From positions 1 through 46,047 of the forward strand of contig JAVYAJ010000180.1 of NCBI GenBank assembly GCA_032229885.1: a stretch of DNA of 46,047 bases, in the 5' to 3' direction. The DNA is from Anammoximicrobium sp032229885 (GTDB taxonomy: Bacteria; Planctomycetota; Planctomycetia; Pirellulales; Pirellulaceae). Every line of letters starts with the position of its first letter. Position 1 is the stretch's first letter. A program made the translations under genes and the position numbers. The notes beneath the pieces were generated by a model. That model made no database searches. It saw nothing but the letters and a program-made list of their open reading frames with translations, and had not been told where the DNA came from. This document shows, piece by piece, positions 6,697 through 21,600 of the stretch.

Positions 6697-9600
6697 ATGG
6701 GCATCCGTCGATCGCGTAGCCTGTCATCCAGGAAACGGAAAAATCGTCAGGAATTGCTGTCCGCACTGCGCCGCACGCCGCGTCGCGAGATGCAACTGGA
6801 ACGGCTGGAGGATCGTCAACTGCTGGCCGGCGCCCAACTGATCGGAATCCAGCCCAACGAGGGGGCGCTGCTGATGACGGGCGACATCCGCAACGTGTCG
6901 CCGTCCGAGCTGACGTTCCGGTTCGACCTGGACCAGCGGATCGATCCGACGTCGCTGGGCAGCAGCACGCTGCCGGGCGGCATTCAGATCACGCGGGCCA
7001 ATCTGGACGGCGTGTTCGAGCCGGCCAGGGCATCGACGGACTTCAACACGGGCGCGGGCGGCGTGTTGATCGAGTTCTCGGCGGTCCGGTTGGGACAGGA
7101 GCAGAACGGGATCACCCTGTCGATCACCAAGAGCAACTTTGGCGGTCCCGGGCTGCCGGGGATCAGCGTGATCGGGCGGACGGTCAACATCAGCCTGAAC
7201 GTCAACACCAACAATCAGACCACGGCGCTGGATCTGATGAGCGCGTTGCAGAACAACGCCGCGGCGAGCAATCTGATCTCGGCGCGGCTCGTGCGCGGAT
7301 CGCCTTCGCAGAACATCGCCGCGACGGCGTCGGCCAACACGTCGCTGGTCCTGGCCGGCGCGAACGACATCGTGGTTCCGCCCGGCCATATCGGCGTGCG
7401 GGCCGAACCGGCGCGGAACGAAGTGGTGTTCCGGTTTGCGGGCCAGTTGCCGGACGACGTGTACCGGATCGACATCTTTGGCGCCGGCGCCACGCCGTTG
7501 AAGAACGAGAATGGCGAGCGGTATCGGGACGGCCGGAATTCGACGGTGGTGTTCGAGTTGGATCTGGCCCCGCAGGTGGTCTCGGTGGTGCCCCAGCCCG
7601 TCACGCGGCGGGCCAACGGCAGCCTGGCGCAGGATCGCGACAAGATCGCGGTCTATTTCAACAACGACGATCTGAACACGGCCAGCGCGCAGAATCCGCA
7701 GTTCTACCAGTTGATCTACACGAACGACACGCTGGAGAACACGGACGACCGGATCTTCTATCCGACGTCGGTCCAATACAGCGCGGACAAGGATCTGGCC
7801 ATCCTGACCTTTGCGACCGACCTGGCCGAGCTGGTTCCCGGCGGCGCAAAGACGTTTCGGCTGCGGATCGGGACCGACGAGACGCAGCCGGCGCCGCCGA
7901 TCGTGCTCACGCCGCAGGCCGCTGCACAGGGCGTGTACGGCGGCGCGACGATCGATTTCGTCGGTCGTCGCGAGCAGTGGGGCGAGGCGATCCGGATCGA
8001 AGTTTTCGAGAGCGACTTTGGCGTCGACGCCCTCCCGAAGGTCACCGTGTTGGACAATGTGGTGACGGTCGAGCTGAACACGTACGACGCCGCGGGCAAC
8101 GTGTACAGCCCGAGCACGGCCCAGCAGATGGCGGACGCGATCAATGCGCACTTCGTGGCTGGGCAACAAGTTCGGGCCACGGTCGACCCAGCGACCGCCG
8201 GGACGGTGATCACGGGCACGCCGCACGCGCCGGTGACCTTGATCGGGCTGGGCTCGAGCTTCGGCACGGCCTCGGATCTGGGCGCGCTGACCAGCCAGAA
8301 CCTGGTCATCAACGGCGTGATCGAGCCGCAGGTCTATCGGCCGGTGCTGCCGGGCGGCAACGACGATCCGGGGCATCGCCAGACGACGGTCGCCCAGCAT
8401 CTGGCGGACGACAGCGCCGATCGGCGGGCGGGAATCACGCGTCTGGATTACAACTTTCGCTCGGACATCGGTTTCATCCTCGACAGCCAGAACAATCCGC
8501 AGCCGGCCTTCAACCAGATCACCGAGACGCAGAAGCGGCGGGCGCGCGAAGTCTTTCAGGTGTTGAACGATCTGATCGGGGTCGAGTTCGTCGAGACCGA
8601 GCGGGACGGGCTGATCATCGCGTCGGGCGACACGTTGGCGTTCAATCCGGTCCAGCCGCTGCGGGTGGCCAGCGTGGACTTGAACGACCGGTTCAACGCT
8701 AGTTGGTTCCGCACGATGATGGCCCAGGTCGCCGGGTACCTGGGCCTGGGCAGCGCTCAGGAGCTGCCGGGTCTGGCGATCGGCGACGTGGACACGGACA
8801 AGGCGACGCCCGGGTACGAGGTGCGGGCCAGCGACCCGGACCTGGATTTCGACAACCGGCTCGAGCCGACGGTGATGAGCGACCAGGATCTGCTGCACCT
8901 GCGGCACATGTATTTCCCGGACAGCAAGGATATCGACCTGTTTCGTTTCGAGCTGGCGCCGATCCCGGGCCGGCCGGACGCGGATGGTCGGTTGACGATC
9001 GAGACGATGGCCGAGCGCCAGTTGCAATCCAGTTCGCTGGACACGGCGTTGACGTTATGGCGAGCCAATCCGGACGGCAGCTACGAGTTGATCGCCCGGA
9101 ACGACGACTATTTCGGCCGCGATTCGTACCTCGAGCTGGACCTAGGCCCTGGCGTGTACTATGTGGGCGTCAGCGCCAGCGGCAACGACGAGTACGACCC
9201 GATCATCGAAGACACGGGTTTTGGCGGGACGACGCAGGGCGAGTACCAGTTGCGGTTGAACTATCGGCCCGATGCGAGCAACGCGATCTTCGACGCGGAC
9301 AATCCCAATCGCGGCCCGACCTTTCTGGACGGCGACGGCGACGGCGTGCCGGGAGGCGTGTACAACTTTTGGTTCCGCGCGCAGACGCCGCAGAACACGC
9401 TGTTTGTGGACAAGTCGGCCGCCAACGGCGGGACCGGCAGTTTGGCGGCGCCGTACAAGAGCCTGCAGACGGCGTTGGCGACGGCTCAGCCCGGCCAGGT
9501 CGTCCGCGTGATCGGGTCAGGCGGATTGGATGGCAAACTCGAGACATTGGCGGACAATCCGGCCTATCAGATCGGTTTCAACGCCCAGGGCAACGCCTTG

Positions 9601-12600
9601 CCGGACGGCTCGACGCTCGAGGTTCCCCGCGGCGTGACGATGATGGTCGACGCGGGCGCGATTTTCCAACTGCGCCGCGCGCGGATTGGCGTGGGCAGCA
9701 GTTCGGCGGGCATCGACCGCAGCGGCGGCGCGATGCAGATTCTGGGGGCGCCGATCCTGTTGGCGGACAGCAACGGCAACGGCAGTCTCGACATCAGCGA
9801 CACGGTGGTCCTGAAGGCCGACGGAACGCGGGCCCCGGGCAGCGTGTTCTTTACGTCGTACAACGACGAGAAGATCGGGTTGGACACGAATCCGTTCGTG
9901 ACGACGCCCGCCTCCGGAGACTGGGGCGGCATCGAGTTCCGCAGCGACATCGATCGCTCGCAGGGCTACTTCCAGTGGTCGGACGAGGGGATCTTCCTGA
10001 ACTATGTCAACCATGCGGATATCCGTTATGGCGGCGGCAGCGTGCTGATCAACTCGGTGCCGCGGGTGATCAACCCGATCCACGTCACCGATGGCCGGCC
10101 GACGGTCACGTACAACACGATTTCGTTCAGCGCCGACGCCGCGATATCCGCCAGCCCGGACAGCTTCGAGGAGACGAACTTCCACGCGCCGCGGCATCAG
10201 CGGATCGCGTTCACGTCGGACTATGCGCGGATCGGCCCCGAGGTCCACCACAACCGGTTGGTCAGCAACTCGATCAACGGCCTGTTCGTGCGCGTGGGAA
10301 CCGAGGCGGGCAGCATTGCGCAGAAGATGAACGTGTCGGGCCGCTGGAACGACACGGACATCGTGCACGTGATGAGCGAGAACCTGGCGATCGCGTCGCA
10401 ACCCGGCGGCGTGTTCGACCGCGGCACGGCCCCGCCGGTGACGCTGGTGGTCCAGACCCCGGTCACCAGCGCGCCCACCGGGACGCTGGGCAGCGCGGGG
10501 GTGAACACGAAATACACGTACAAACTGACCTACGTGGATCGCTTCGGGTTCGAGAGTCCGGCGTCGGCGGGCATGACGCGGACGATCACCGCGGCGGACG
10601 TCGCCGCGGGCCGTCGATCGATCCGGTTCACGCAACTGCCGGGCGCGCCGGATCCGTACGTGGCGCGGCGGTTGTACCGCAGCGTGAACGATGGTCCGTT
10701 CGAGCTGGTGGGCCAGTTGGCGCGGACGGGGACCACGTTCGTCGACAGCGGCGCGCGGCGGGGCGGCGTGCTGCACCTGCCGCCGATCGGCGCGGTCGCG
10801 CTGACGGCTCAACTGGGCGGCGAGCTCGAGCCAGGAACGTACCGCTACCGGGTCACGTTTGTCGATGCGTTGGGCAAGGAATCGCGAGCCTCGGACCCGT
10901 CGCTCGCGGTCGCGCTGGATGGCAATCCGACGGCCGAGGGGCTGCCGGGCCACGGCGCCGTGCTGCTGGAAAACCTGCCCGTGCCGGATGCCTCGGGCAA
11001 CTTCGTCGGGCGGCGGATCTACCGCAGTTCGCCGACGGGCGCCGGCCCGTTCGAGTTGGCCGGCGAGGTCGACTTGGCGGCGACGCTGTTCCTGGACGAT
11101 GGCTCGGTCGAGTCGGCCGAGATCCTGGACGATTCGATCGAGCAAGGGCGACCGAACGGGCGGCTGATGGTCGATCCGTCGGTGGTCGTCAAGCTGGATG
11201 GAGCGCGGTTCGAACTGGAACTGGGCGCCCAGATGATCGCCGAGGGCGTCGACGGGCGGCGCGTGGTGTTCACCTCGACTGCCGACGATCGGTACGGTGC
11301 GGGCGGCACGTTCGACACGGGCAACGACGGCCCGGCCGTGGCGGGTTCGGCCAACTCGCCGCAGGCCGGCAACTGGGGCGGCATCTACGCCGGGCATTTG
11401 TCCAAGCTGAACATCGACTATGCCGTGTTGGCCTACGGCGGCGGCGTGACGCGCGTCGAGGGGACGTTTACCGCGTTCAATACGGTCGAAGTGATGGATC
11501 ACGCCCAGGCGCGGATCGCCAACTCGGTGTTCGAGTTCAACGCCGGCGGACAGGGCGGGCAGGGCGAGGCCGACCGGTTCGGCCGCGGCTTCAATACGCC
11601 GGGCGTGATCTTCGTCCGCCAGGCGCAGCCGGTGATCTACAACAACGTGTTCCGCAACAATCCGGATGACGATCCGCTCACCCGGAAGACCAATCACCTG
11701 CAGGCCGCGCCGGTGATCAGCATCAACGTCAACGCGCTGAATTACGAGTATCTGCGCGACACGGGTCGCACGACCGGACCGATCGATCGCGTGGCCGGCT
11801 ATCGCGACAATCAGGGTCCGCTGATCCTGGACAACCGGCTGACGGACAACGAGATCAACGGGATGGTGGTCCGCGGACAGACGCTGACCACGCACAGCGT
11901 CTGGGATGATCAGAGCATCGCTCACGTATTGTTCTCGACGGTCTACGTCTCCGATTTCCACACGTTCGGCGGGCTGACGCTGGCGAGCAGCCCGGCGCAA
12001 AGCTTGGTCGTCAAACTGCTCGGCGCCACCGCCGGGTTCGTCGCCGACGGGATTCCCCACGAGATGCAGGACCGCATCGGGGGGATCATCCAGGTGCTGG
12101 GCCAGGCGGGTTCGCCGGTCGTATTGACCTCGTTCCGCGACGACCGGCACGCCGCCGGCGTCCGCCCGGACGGAGCGCCGCAGGGCGACACGAACAACGA
12201 CGGCAACCAGACGGTTGCGCGGCCGGGCGACTGGAACAGCATCCGGCTGGACAAGTTCAGCCACGATCGCAACGTCGAGACGCTGTACGAATTCGAGCCG
12301 CACGACGTGAATTCGCCCGGCCCCAACGGCACGCCCGATTCGGCCCAGTTGTTGGGACTGCTGGCGCCGCAGGAGTACGGCGGCGACGAGAATCGACGGC
12401 TGGGCTTTACAGTCCAGGGCTTTTTGGCCGACCCCAAGGATCTGGACGTCTACAGTTTTCGCGGGATCCCCGGAACCGAGATCTGGATCGACATCGACAA
12501 CAGTACGATGGCGTTCGATTCGGTGGTCGAGTTGCTGGACAGCAACGGCCAGGTGGTGGCCCGCTCGATCAGCTCGCTGCGCGAACAGTTGAACCCGAAC

Positions 12601-15600
12601 AATTACCTCGAGCCGCAACTGCGCGACAACCAGCGATTGAGTCCGCGCGAGTTGGGCGATCCGAGCCTGCTGATGGGCGAGGGCCGGCTGATGCGCAAGA
12701 CGCCGCAGATGCCGATCCCCGATTTCTACTCGACGAACCCCCGCGATCCGGGTCTGCGGGTGCTGTTGCCGGGCATCGCGAACCCCGAGGATCCGCAGCG
12801 GCCGCTGACGTATTTCGTCCGGGTGCGGAGCAACGGTCCGGATTTGAACGATCTGAGCGGCGGGCTTACGTCCGGGGCGTACCAGTTGCAATTGCGGCTG
12901 CGCGAGCTGGACGAGATCGGCGGCTCGACGGTCCGCTATGCGACGATCGCCTATGCCACGAACGGCATCGAGATGTACGGCTTGCCGGCCCATTCGCCCC
13001 TGTCGGGCGAGGCCGCCGAGGACGGCACACCGAACGACGGCACGCAGAACGCCCAGCGGCTGGGCAATCTGTTGAACGCCGACCGCAACACGATCTCGGT
13101 CGCGGGCGTGCTGGATCCCCGGGAAGAGGGCAACCCGAACGTTCCGGACGTGGACTTCTACGAGTTCGACATCGCCTTCCTGGATCCGAACATCCTGCCG
13201 ACGTATCCGCTGTTGACGTATCCGGTCGTGTTCGACATGGACTATGCCAACGGCTTGACGGATCGGCCCAACACATCGCTGCACGTCTATCGCTTGATCG
13301 ACGTGAACGGAACGCCGGACGACCGCAGCGACGACATCTATCGGCTCGTGTACACGGCCCGCGACGGGAACATCGCGGACGACCGCCCGGCGACCCCCGG
13401 CCAGTCGGATCTGGACGATCTGCTGCGCGGCACCGTGGGGGCCACGGATCCGTTCCTGGGCGTGGTCGACCTGGCGATCGTCCAGCCGACGGGCGAGCCG
13501 TTCAAGCCATATCCGCACGCCACGTATCGGGTGGCGGTTTCGTCGGACGCCACGATGCCAGACGACTTGAACCAATTCACCTCGCTGGTGGCCGCGAATC
13601 CGTTGGCGCGGCTCGAGCCGATCCAGACCGTGCGGCGGATCGCCGAGGACCACATCGAACCGCGTCCGCCCGCCACGAATGATCCACCGCAGATCCCCGT
13701 GCTGTGGTCGGACGAGTCCGCGGTGCCCTATCACCTGGGCGATGTCGTCTTGTTTCTCAGCCGCGACCAGGGCGTGCCAGGCGATTCGACCTCGACCACC
13801 CTGCTGACGGTGGATCCGTTCACGGGTGTTCAGGAGACCTTGGTCGGGGCGTTCGGGCACGAGACGGGCGACATTGCCATGCACCCGGACGGCTGGCTGT
13901 ATTCCTACCGGCTGTCGGAGAACGAGCCATTTCCGTGCTATCCGCAAGACGCCGCGTCGGGCAATTATCTGGCGATCAGCCCTCGCAATGGCACGGCGAC
14001 CGTCATTCGCGACGACGGGATCGTGACGTACATCGAAGACGTTAGGACCCCCGGCACGTCGATCGTTTCTCACGAATGTCCGGCGGGTGTCCGCGTGGGG
14101 GATGGAATCGAGTTCAATGCGATCACCGTCTACGACGCGCGGACCGGCTTGGCGGTTGGCGACCGGGGATTTGCGTCTAGCCTGAGCTTGCTGCCCGGCG
14201 TCGAAATCGCCGAGAACATCCTCTATCGCTTCGTCGCCGATCCGCTCGACGCCGACCAGGGACGGGCCGTCAGCAGACCACAGGTAGACAAGACCGACAG
14301 TCCCAGCGAATCGATCTTCACGGGCGCGGGCACGCAGATCCGCGAGCGGGGCGAAGTGTTGACCGCGCCGCGGCTCGAGCTGACGTATGCGTCCGGTGGG
14401 CTGCTGGCCCCACCCGTAGCGCCGCCGACGCGACCCGTCCAGCAGAACATCCAAGATGGCCAGTATTTCACCGTGGTGGACGGCGCGAATCAGACTACGT
14501 TCGAGTTCGATCTCGGCGCCGAGGTCATCCAGGCGATCGACGTGGCGGGCGACGTGTCGATTCGAGACGGCAACTTCTTCCAGCTCGACGACAACATTTT
14601 CCAGATCGACACGGGCTCGGTGATCGAGATCTTCGGCAGCGGCGCCCAGGTGGACGGTGGCGTTGTCACGGTCAACGACGGGCGCATCTCGCGAAGTTTC
14701 GAATTCCGCTGGGATCAAGGGCAGGGCACGCCGCCGCGCACGGATCCTGCGGCGACGTTGATCGCCGTCGGCGGCGGGACGACCCCGTTGCAGATCGCCA
14801 GCGATCTGGCGGCGGCGATCAATGCCAGCGCGTTGAACATCGTGGCCCACGCCCCCGGGCGGCGAGTGTCGATGGAAGGCGACTTTTCTGTATCCGTTTC
14901 GCCGGGCGCGGGTGGCGTGCGGGTTCGCGGCACGGCCGGCGCAGCGCCGATCCTGCAGGGCGTGGATGGTTCGCAGATCAACGACGGCGACAATTTCTAC
15001 CTCAGCAGCGGCGGCTATTTCCAGAAGTTCGAGTTCGACACGGGCTATACGTTGATCACGCCGGTCCGCTATCTGCTGCAGATGCCCGCCCTCGGCGGGC
15101 GGGCGATCAGCGACGGCGAGCGGTTCACGGTGGGCAACTCGGCGACGGGCGTCAGTCTGACGTTCGAGTTCGATCGCGACGGTGCGGCTTCGGCGCCCGC
15201 GGCCCAGGTCATCCCCTACTCGGTTTCCGACACGGCGGACCAGTTGGCGGCGACCATCGCCGCAGTGCTCGGCAATCCGGCGCTGCAATTGAATCTCGCC
15301 CCGACCGCCCAGCCCGGCGGCATCGTCCATCTGGGCAGTACGGCGGCCAACTCGTTGAACGCCTCGAACGCGCCCAGCGTCACGGCCCGCGGCGTGGCCG
15401 GCGGCATCATCGATGGCGAGACTTTTAGAATCGGCGACGGTTTTCGGACCGTGGTGTTCGAGATGGACAGCGACGGCTCGCTGACCGATCCGGCCCATGT
15501 TCCGATCACGTTTTCACAGCTCGCCACGCACGACCAGGTCGGGGCCAACATCGCGGCGGCGATCCTCAATCAGAACCTGGGCCTGACGCCGGCCTATCTG

Positions 15601-18600
15601 GGCGATGGTCGGGTTCATATCGGCGGCGACGACGGCATCCCGGCCGGCAGCCGCAACCACGTGCTGGACACCTCGGCGGCCCCGCACATCACCGACAGCG
15701 GGCGGCCCGGGACCAGTGATCCGGCCGCCGTGCCGATCGATTTTGTCGTGCCCTCGGCAAGCTTTACGGCGGCTCAGGTCGTCAATCGGATCAATGTGGC
15801 GATCCAACAGGCGTCGGCGAACAAGGTGATCGAGCGCGGCTTGCCAGGCAACCAACTATGGGACGGCAGCACGTTCGTCGTGGTCAGCCACGGCCGAACC
15901 TACACGTTCGAGTACGACGACGTGCGCAACGGGCCGGCGGGGGTTGCGCCGGGCAATTTCCGGATCGCGTTCGATCCGGGCGTTCCGACCAGAAATCCGG
16001 TGATTCCCCCAACCCCCGCATCGACGATGGCCCAGCGGATCGCCACGGCGGTCCAAGCGGCGATTCCCAGTGCGATCGTGCGCGTCGGCGTTCGCGACCG
16101 CGTGGTGATCGAAGAGTTCGGAATCGACTTGACGGCGCAACCGGCCAACGAACGGATCGTGGTCAACGGCGATCGGGTGCTGTTCACCCCCGGCACGTCG
16201 GCGATTCGCGACCTCACCAGTTTCGGTCTGGGCTTTACGCTGATTACGAACATCGAGGAATCGTACGACGTCTACAACCCCAGTCCGCGGCTGACGCCTT
16301 TCCTGCCGCCAGACTACCGGGTATTGCCCGCCGCCCCGCCGCCGCCGGGTCGGAACATGACGGATCACATCATCGCTACGCGGGTGGCGGCCGTGGTCGG
16401 ACCGGTGATCGACGCCAATCCGAACGACGGCGCGTGGGGCGCGGGGGGGTTCTTGGATCGGATCAATTTCCCCGACGCGGTCTATGCCGACTTTTCCGGC
16501 ATGAACACACCGGGGCTGCCGCAGGTGTGGCGACCGGTTGCGACCAGCGCATCGGGCGTGTCGTCCGGCAACGTCCGGATTCCCGTCTTGGCGGACGATT
16601 GGCCGTTGGATCGCGTGGTCGATCGCGATGTGAACGGGATCGCCGACGGCCCGGCGATACCCGGGTTGGCGACCCGCGTGGCCGCCAGCATCAACCAGAC
16701 GCTGAACAACCCGTTCGGGATCGTCGCGGCGGCTCGCGGCGCCTATGTCCGCCTGAACCGAGGGAGCATCATCAATGCTTCGTCGATCATCGCGATGGGC
16801 GAGGGCCCCGGCGGCACGATCACGGGCATGGCGACGCTCGGCGGCCAGGTGTACGCGGTCAGCGACCAGGGCGGTCTGTACCGGATCGACGATCCGTTCG
16901 ATACGCGTAGCTGGGATTACGATGTCCAAACGACGTATATCGCTACGTCGCGCGAGGACTTGTTGGGCATCCGTTTCTCGGCCTTGACCGCGGGTCCGCC
17001 GACGGTCGAAAACGGAGCCTACGGCAACATGCTGTTCGCCACCGACAGCGCGGGCACGCTGTATGCCTTCAATACGGCCGGCGAGGCGCAGCCCGTGTTC
17101 GCAAACGGGGCGACGCACGTCAGCACGGGCGTCCATCCGACCGAGGTTCGGGGCCTAGCCTTCTCGACGCTGGATCGGAACTTGTTTGCGCCCACGCCGG
17201 CGCCGAACACGATCGTCGGCACGCCCAGCGGCACGCTGCAGGTGACCCAACAGCGGCCGGACGAGATGGACATCCGCTTGGGCTTGTCCAACGATCGGAC
17301 CCAGCCCATCGACGTCTATTATCAGCGAAACACGCCGGGGCACGAGGGCTATCAGACCGGGACGCAGAGCATTCATTTCGGCAAGGGGTACGCGTACAGC
17401 ACCGGGGGCGCTCCGCTGGGCGTGCGCAGTTACGACTTTCCCGGCGGCGCCCAAGGCTCGATCGTCAGCAACGAATTCAGCCTCAGGGGTTATTCGGCGG
17501 CCGACAAGCCCGTGCTGTACTTCAGCTATTATCTGGACACCGAGAACGACAGCAGCCATCCCAACTCGGCGTCGGGTGTGATGATGCGGGACGCGGTCCG
17601 CGTGTACGTGGCGGACAACGACGGGAACTGGCAGTTGCTGGCCACGAACAACTCGTATCGCGGCTCGGGATTCGTGGACGACGAACTGCAAGATTTCGAC
17701 TCGGCGTATCGCGGGGCCCGCGCGCCCGACGATTCGGACCAGTACTTCGACGTGCAAGAGCTGTTCGACGGCGACCGCATCCAGGGCCAAGACGTCAACA
17801 CATGGCGTCAGGTCCGCATTCCGCTGGACCAGTACGCGGGTCGCGCGAATCTGAGGTTGCGGATCGACTTCAACACGGGCGGCGATTTCAACGTAGGCAA
17901 TGCGGCCGCGGGCGACGAAATCCGCGCCGTGGCGGGCGTGTTCATCCGGGACGGCCAGACTGCCCAGATCGGCGGGTACGAACTCGAGTTCGACAGCGGG
18001 CTGACGATCGTCACCCCGACCGGGGCGGCAATTCCGGTCAACGAAGAGATGACGTTGACCGACGAACTGGGCAACACGGCCGTGTTGCGGTTTGTCAGCA
18101 ACACGCTGACCGCGTCGGACATGGTGGTCGTCGATGGCTCGCGGCTGTTCGACGGCGACGTGTTCTTGATCAACGACGGCGCGACCACGCGGGCCTTCGA
18201 GTTCGACAGCGGGTATATCCTGACCGCCCCGTCGACAGGCGGCGCGGGCCTGAACGACATGGACATCCTGCTGGTCGACCTCGACGGCGCCGGGCCGAAC
18301 CTGCCGATCGCGTTCGAGTTCGACAAGGACGGGGCGCTGATCGACAGCGACGGGATTCCCGGCCCCGACAACGGGACCAACATCATCAACATCGCGGACG
18401 ATCTGACGATCCTGGTCCCGCTCACGGGCGGTCAGATCGGCGACGGCGACATGCTGAGCCTGTCCGACGGCGCGACGACGTACACGTTCGAGTTCGACAA
18501 GGACGGGACGCGGATCAATCCGGCCAATTTGCCGATCAACGCGGCCAACAACCGCACGCTGCGGATCCCGGCCGCCGGTGGCGGCGTCGGCGGCGTGCGG

Positions 18601-21600
18601 GACGGCGAGTTCTTTCGCATCGATCCCGACGGGCTGGGACCGATCGCGCCGGTCGTGTTCGAGTTCGACAGCGATGGCGTGGCCAGTGCGGCCAACGTGA
18701 TCCGATTCGACCACTTCACCACGCAGGACGTGTTGGCGGAGCGCGTGGCGACGGCCATCGCCGCGCAATTCGGCGTGCTGCAATTGGAACCCGAAAACGT
18801 GGGCGGCGGCATCGTCGTCCTGGACAACACGACGTTCCGCACCACGGTCGACACGTTCAACGCGCCGAGCCTGGTCGGCGGGTTCACGCCGCCAACTCAG
18901 GACCAGATGGCGGCGCGGATCGTCGCGGCCTTGGATGGCGCGGACGGCGTGATGGACCGCCAGGTGCTGGGATTGACGTTGCCGAATCCGGCGGCCGACG
19001 AAGTGGTGGGCGGGCGGATCGTGCTGGGCGGAACGCGGCCGACGCACGTCCTCAACACGGGAGGCCCGTTCGGCGTCACGCAGACGCGCACGCCGAAATC
19101 GGCGGACGAGGTCGCCGAGCGGATCGCCAACGCGATCAACGCGGGTTTCAGCGCCACGTCGTTGCGTGCGGCCGCGTTGGGCGACGGGATGCTGACGGTG
19201 TTGGACGCCGCCGGCGGCGTCGCGCACACGGTCGACGTGGCGGGCGTGCCGGGGATGCGGCTGACGGGCGCGCCGGGCGTCGATCCGCAAAACGTGGCGG
19301 TGCCGTTCTTCCCGACCGACACGATCGACGAAATCATCGACGGCGGTCCGAACGTCGTGGTCGATCCGCCGCTGGTGGCCGGGGCCCGCCCGGGGCTGGT
19401 CTCGGTGATCAACAGTTCGGGGCTGAACGTCGCGGCGACGCGGCTGGCGTTTCCGGCCGACAATGTGATCGCCCTGGACGGGACGCTGGTCCCGCCGAAC
19501 ACGGTCACGTTCTCGCCCGGCGCCACGGCGCTCCGCCCACAGGGGATCGTGCCGATCTATGTCGATCGCACGCTGACCCCCAACGATATCGCGGAACGCA
19601 TCGCGCAGGCGATCCGAGACGCGGTGGCTCGAGGCCAGTTGGCGGATACGGTGATTCCGCATCTGAATGCCAACATCGGCTATGACAATCCGAACGTGCG
19701 TCCCGAGGATTTCCGTTCGAACCGGATCAACGTCGAGGGTCTGGCCAGCGTCACGTTCAGCTCGGGCGCCGCGTCGGCGATCGTCGTCGATGGTCAACCG
19801 GGCTGGAACGACCCGACCAGGCGGGATCGCGCCCTGGTTCCGTTCCACACGGACATGGATCGCGTCGAGGTCGCCGACTCGCTGGACCGCATCCTCGAAC
19901 AACTGTTCAGCCGGCCGGCGCTGGTCACACAGAGCGGGTTGAGCTATGACGACGGCGACACGTTCGTGATGCAAGACGGCGTTCACGCGCCGGTGGTGTA
20001 CGAGTTCGAAAGCGGGTTCGTGTTGAGCGTCCCGACGGGCGGCGGGTCGGTGGCCGACGGCGGGATCAAGGACGGCGAGTATTTCACGATCCGGGATTCG
20101 GCCGGCCTGATTGCGGCGACATTCGAGTTCGACAAGGACGGCGCGTTGACGCTGCCGCCGGGGACTTCGACCGCGGTGCCGATCCGCGAGACCGACAGCG
20201 CGCTCAGCGTGGCGCGGACGTTGGTCCAGGTGTTGCAGAACCATCCGCTGCGGGCGTCGTTGAACCTGACGCCGCGGCTGTTGACGGGCAATCGCGTGCA
20301 GGTCGGCGGATCGCGGGGCGCGACGCTGGACATCAGTCCGGGCAGCGTGGTGGGCTTAGAAGCTGCGCGTCCGGGCACGTCGGCCGCCGTGACACTGCAA
20401 GTGCCAGAAACGTTGGCGATGCAGTTGCCGGATCCGTTGACGATCCATATCCCGCCCAGCGGCATCCGGGACGGCGAGACGTTCACCTTGTCCGACGGGC
20501 TGAACACGGTGACGTTCGAGTTCGAGAACATCCTGTTCGCCAACGGCGTCGCGCCCGGCAATCGCGCGGTGCCGTTCGCGCCGACGGACACACCGGCCGC
20601 GATCGGCCGGGCCTTGGTCAACGAGATCGCCGCTTCGGGTCTGTTTGTCGAGCCGACCATGTTGGGCGGAACGGGCAATATCGATCTGGGCGGCAGCGCA
20701 CGATACAGCCTGGAGCTGCCCACGCGCGCTCCGAACGGCCTGTTGCAGCTCGGCGCGCTGTCGTTCCAGACGCCGGCGGGCGGCGGCGGCGAGGTTCGCG
20801 ATGGCGATTACTTTACGGTCACCGCGGGCGGGACCACCCGGATCTTCGAGTTCGAGGACATCGTGACGACGCCCGGCGGCAACGGCGCGCATCGCGTCGG
20901 CTCGATCCTGATCGGCTATAGCCCGGCCGATAGCCAGATCCAGTTGGCGAACCGCATCGTGGCGGCGTTGGCGGCTGTGCCCGGCCCGGCGTTGAATCCG
21001 ACGCACGCGGGCCACGGCGTCGTCAATCTGGCGCCGCTGGGCGCGGCTGCGCTGGCGTTCCCCACGCTCAACACGGGTCTGTTCCAGACCGGACCGCTGG
21101 CGCTGCAAGCGGCGCCCAGCGGTGGCGCGGCGATCCGCGACGGTGACGAGTTTACGATCAGCGAAGGCAGCACGACGTTCCTGTTCGAGTTCGAAGACAC
21201 GGTGACGACACCGGGCGGAAACGGCCCCAGTTTGGTGGGGCCGATTCTGATTCCGTACAGTCCGCTGGATACGCAGGACCAGATCGCGGATCGGATCCTA
21301 GCCCGCCTGCAAGGCGTGGCGGGGCTGAACCTGAATCCGGTCAAGACCAGCGGCGCGCCGCGCGTCCATCTGGGGTCGGTCGCCTACGACGCCAACCCGT
21401 TCACTCGGATCACGCTGGACACCTCGGCCACGCATCTGTCCCAAACGGGCGTCGCCGACCTGTTGGTGGACGGTCAACGGTTGTTCGTCACCGACGGCGC
21501 GACGGTCGCGACGCTCGAGTTGGATCTCGATTCCAGCGTGACCCCGGGCAATGCGGCGATTTCCGTGTCGGCCGGCAGCACGCCGCACCAGATCGCCAGC

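Noticed and set aside
8703..11669. 988-codon plus-strand frame overlapping the giant gene
   Set aside because: Out of frame with the clear domain-bearing frame and made of Arg/Gly/Asp-rich low-complexity sequence.
9517..15498. Very long antisense open frame (1993 codons) inside the giant gene, with a similar one of 1792 codons at 21298-26676
   Set aside because: Composition is dominated by Arg, Asp, Gly, Val and Ala with no domain pattern. It is the expected shadow of GC-rich codon use opposite a repetitive gene.
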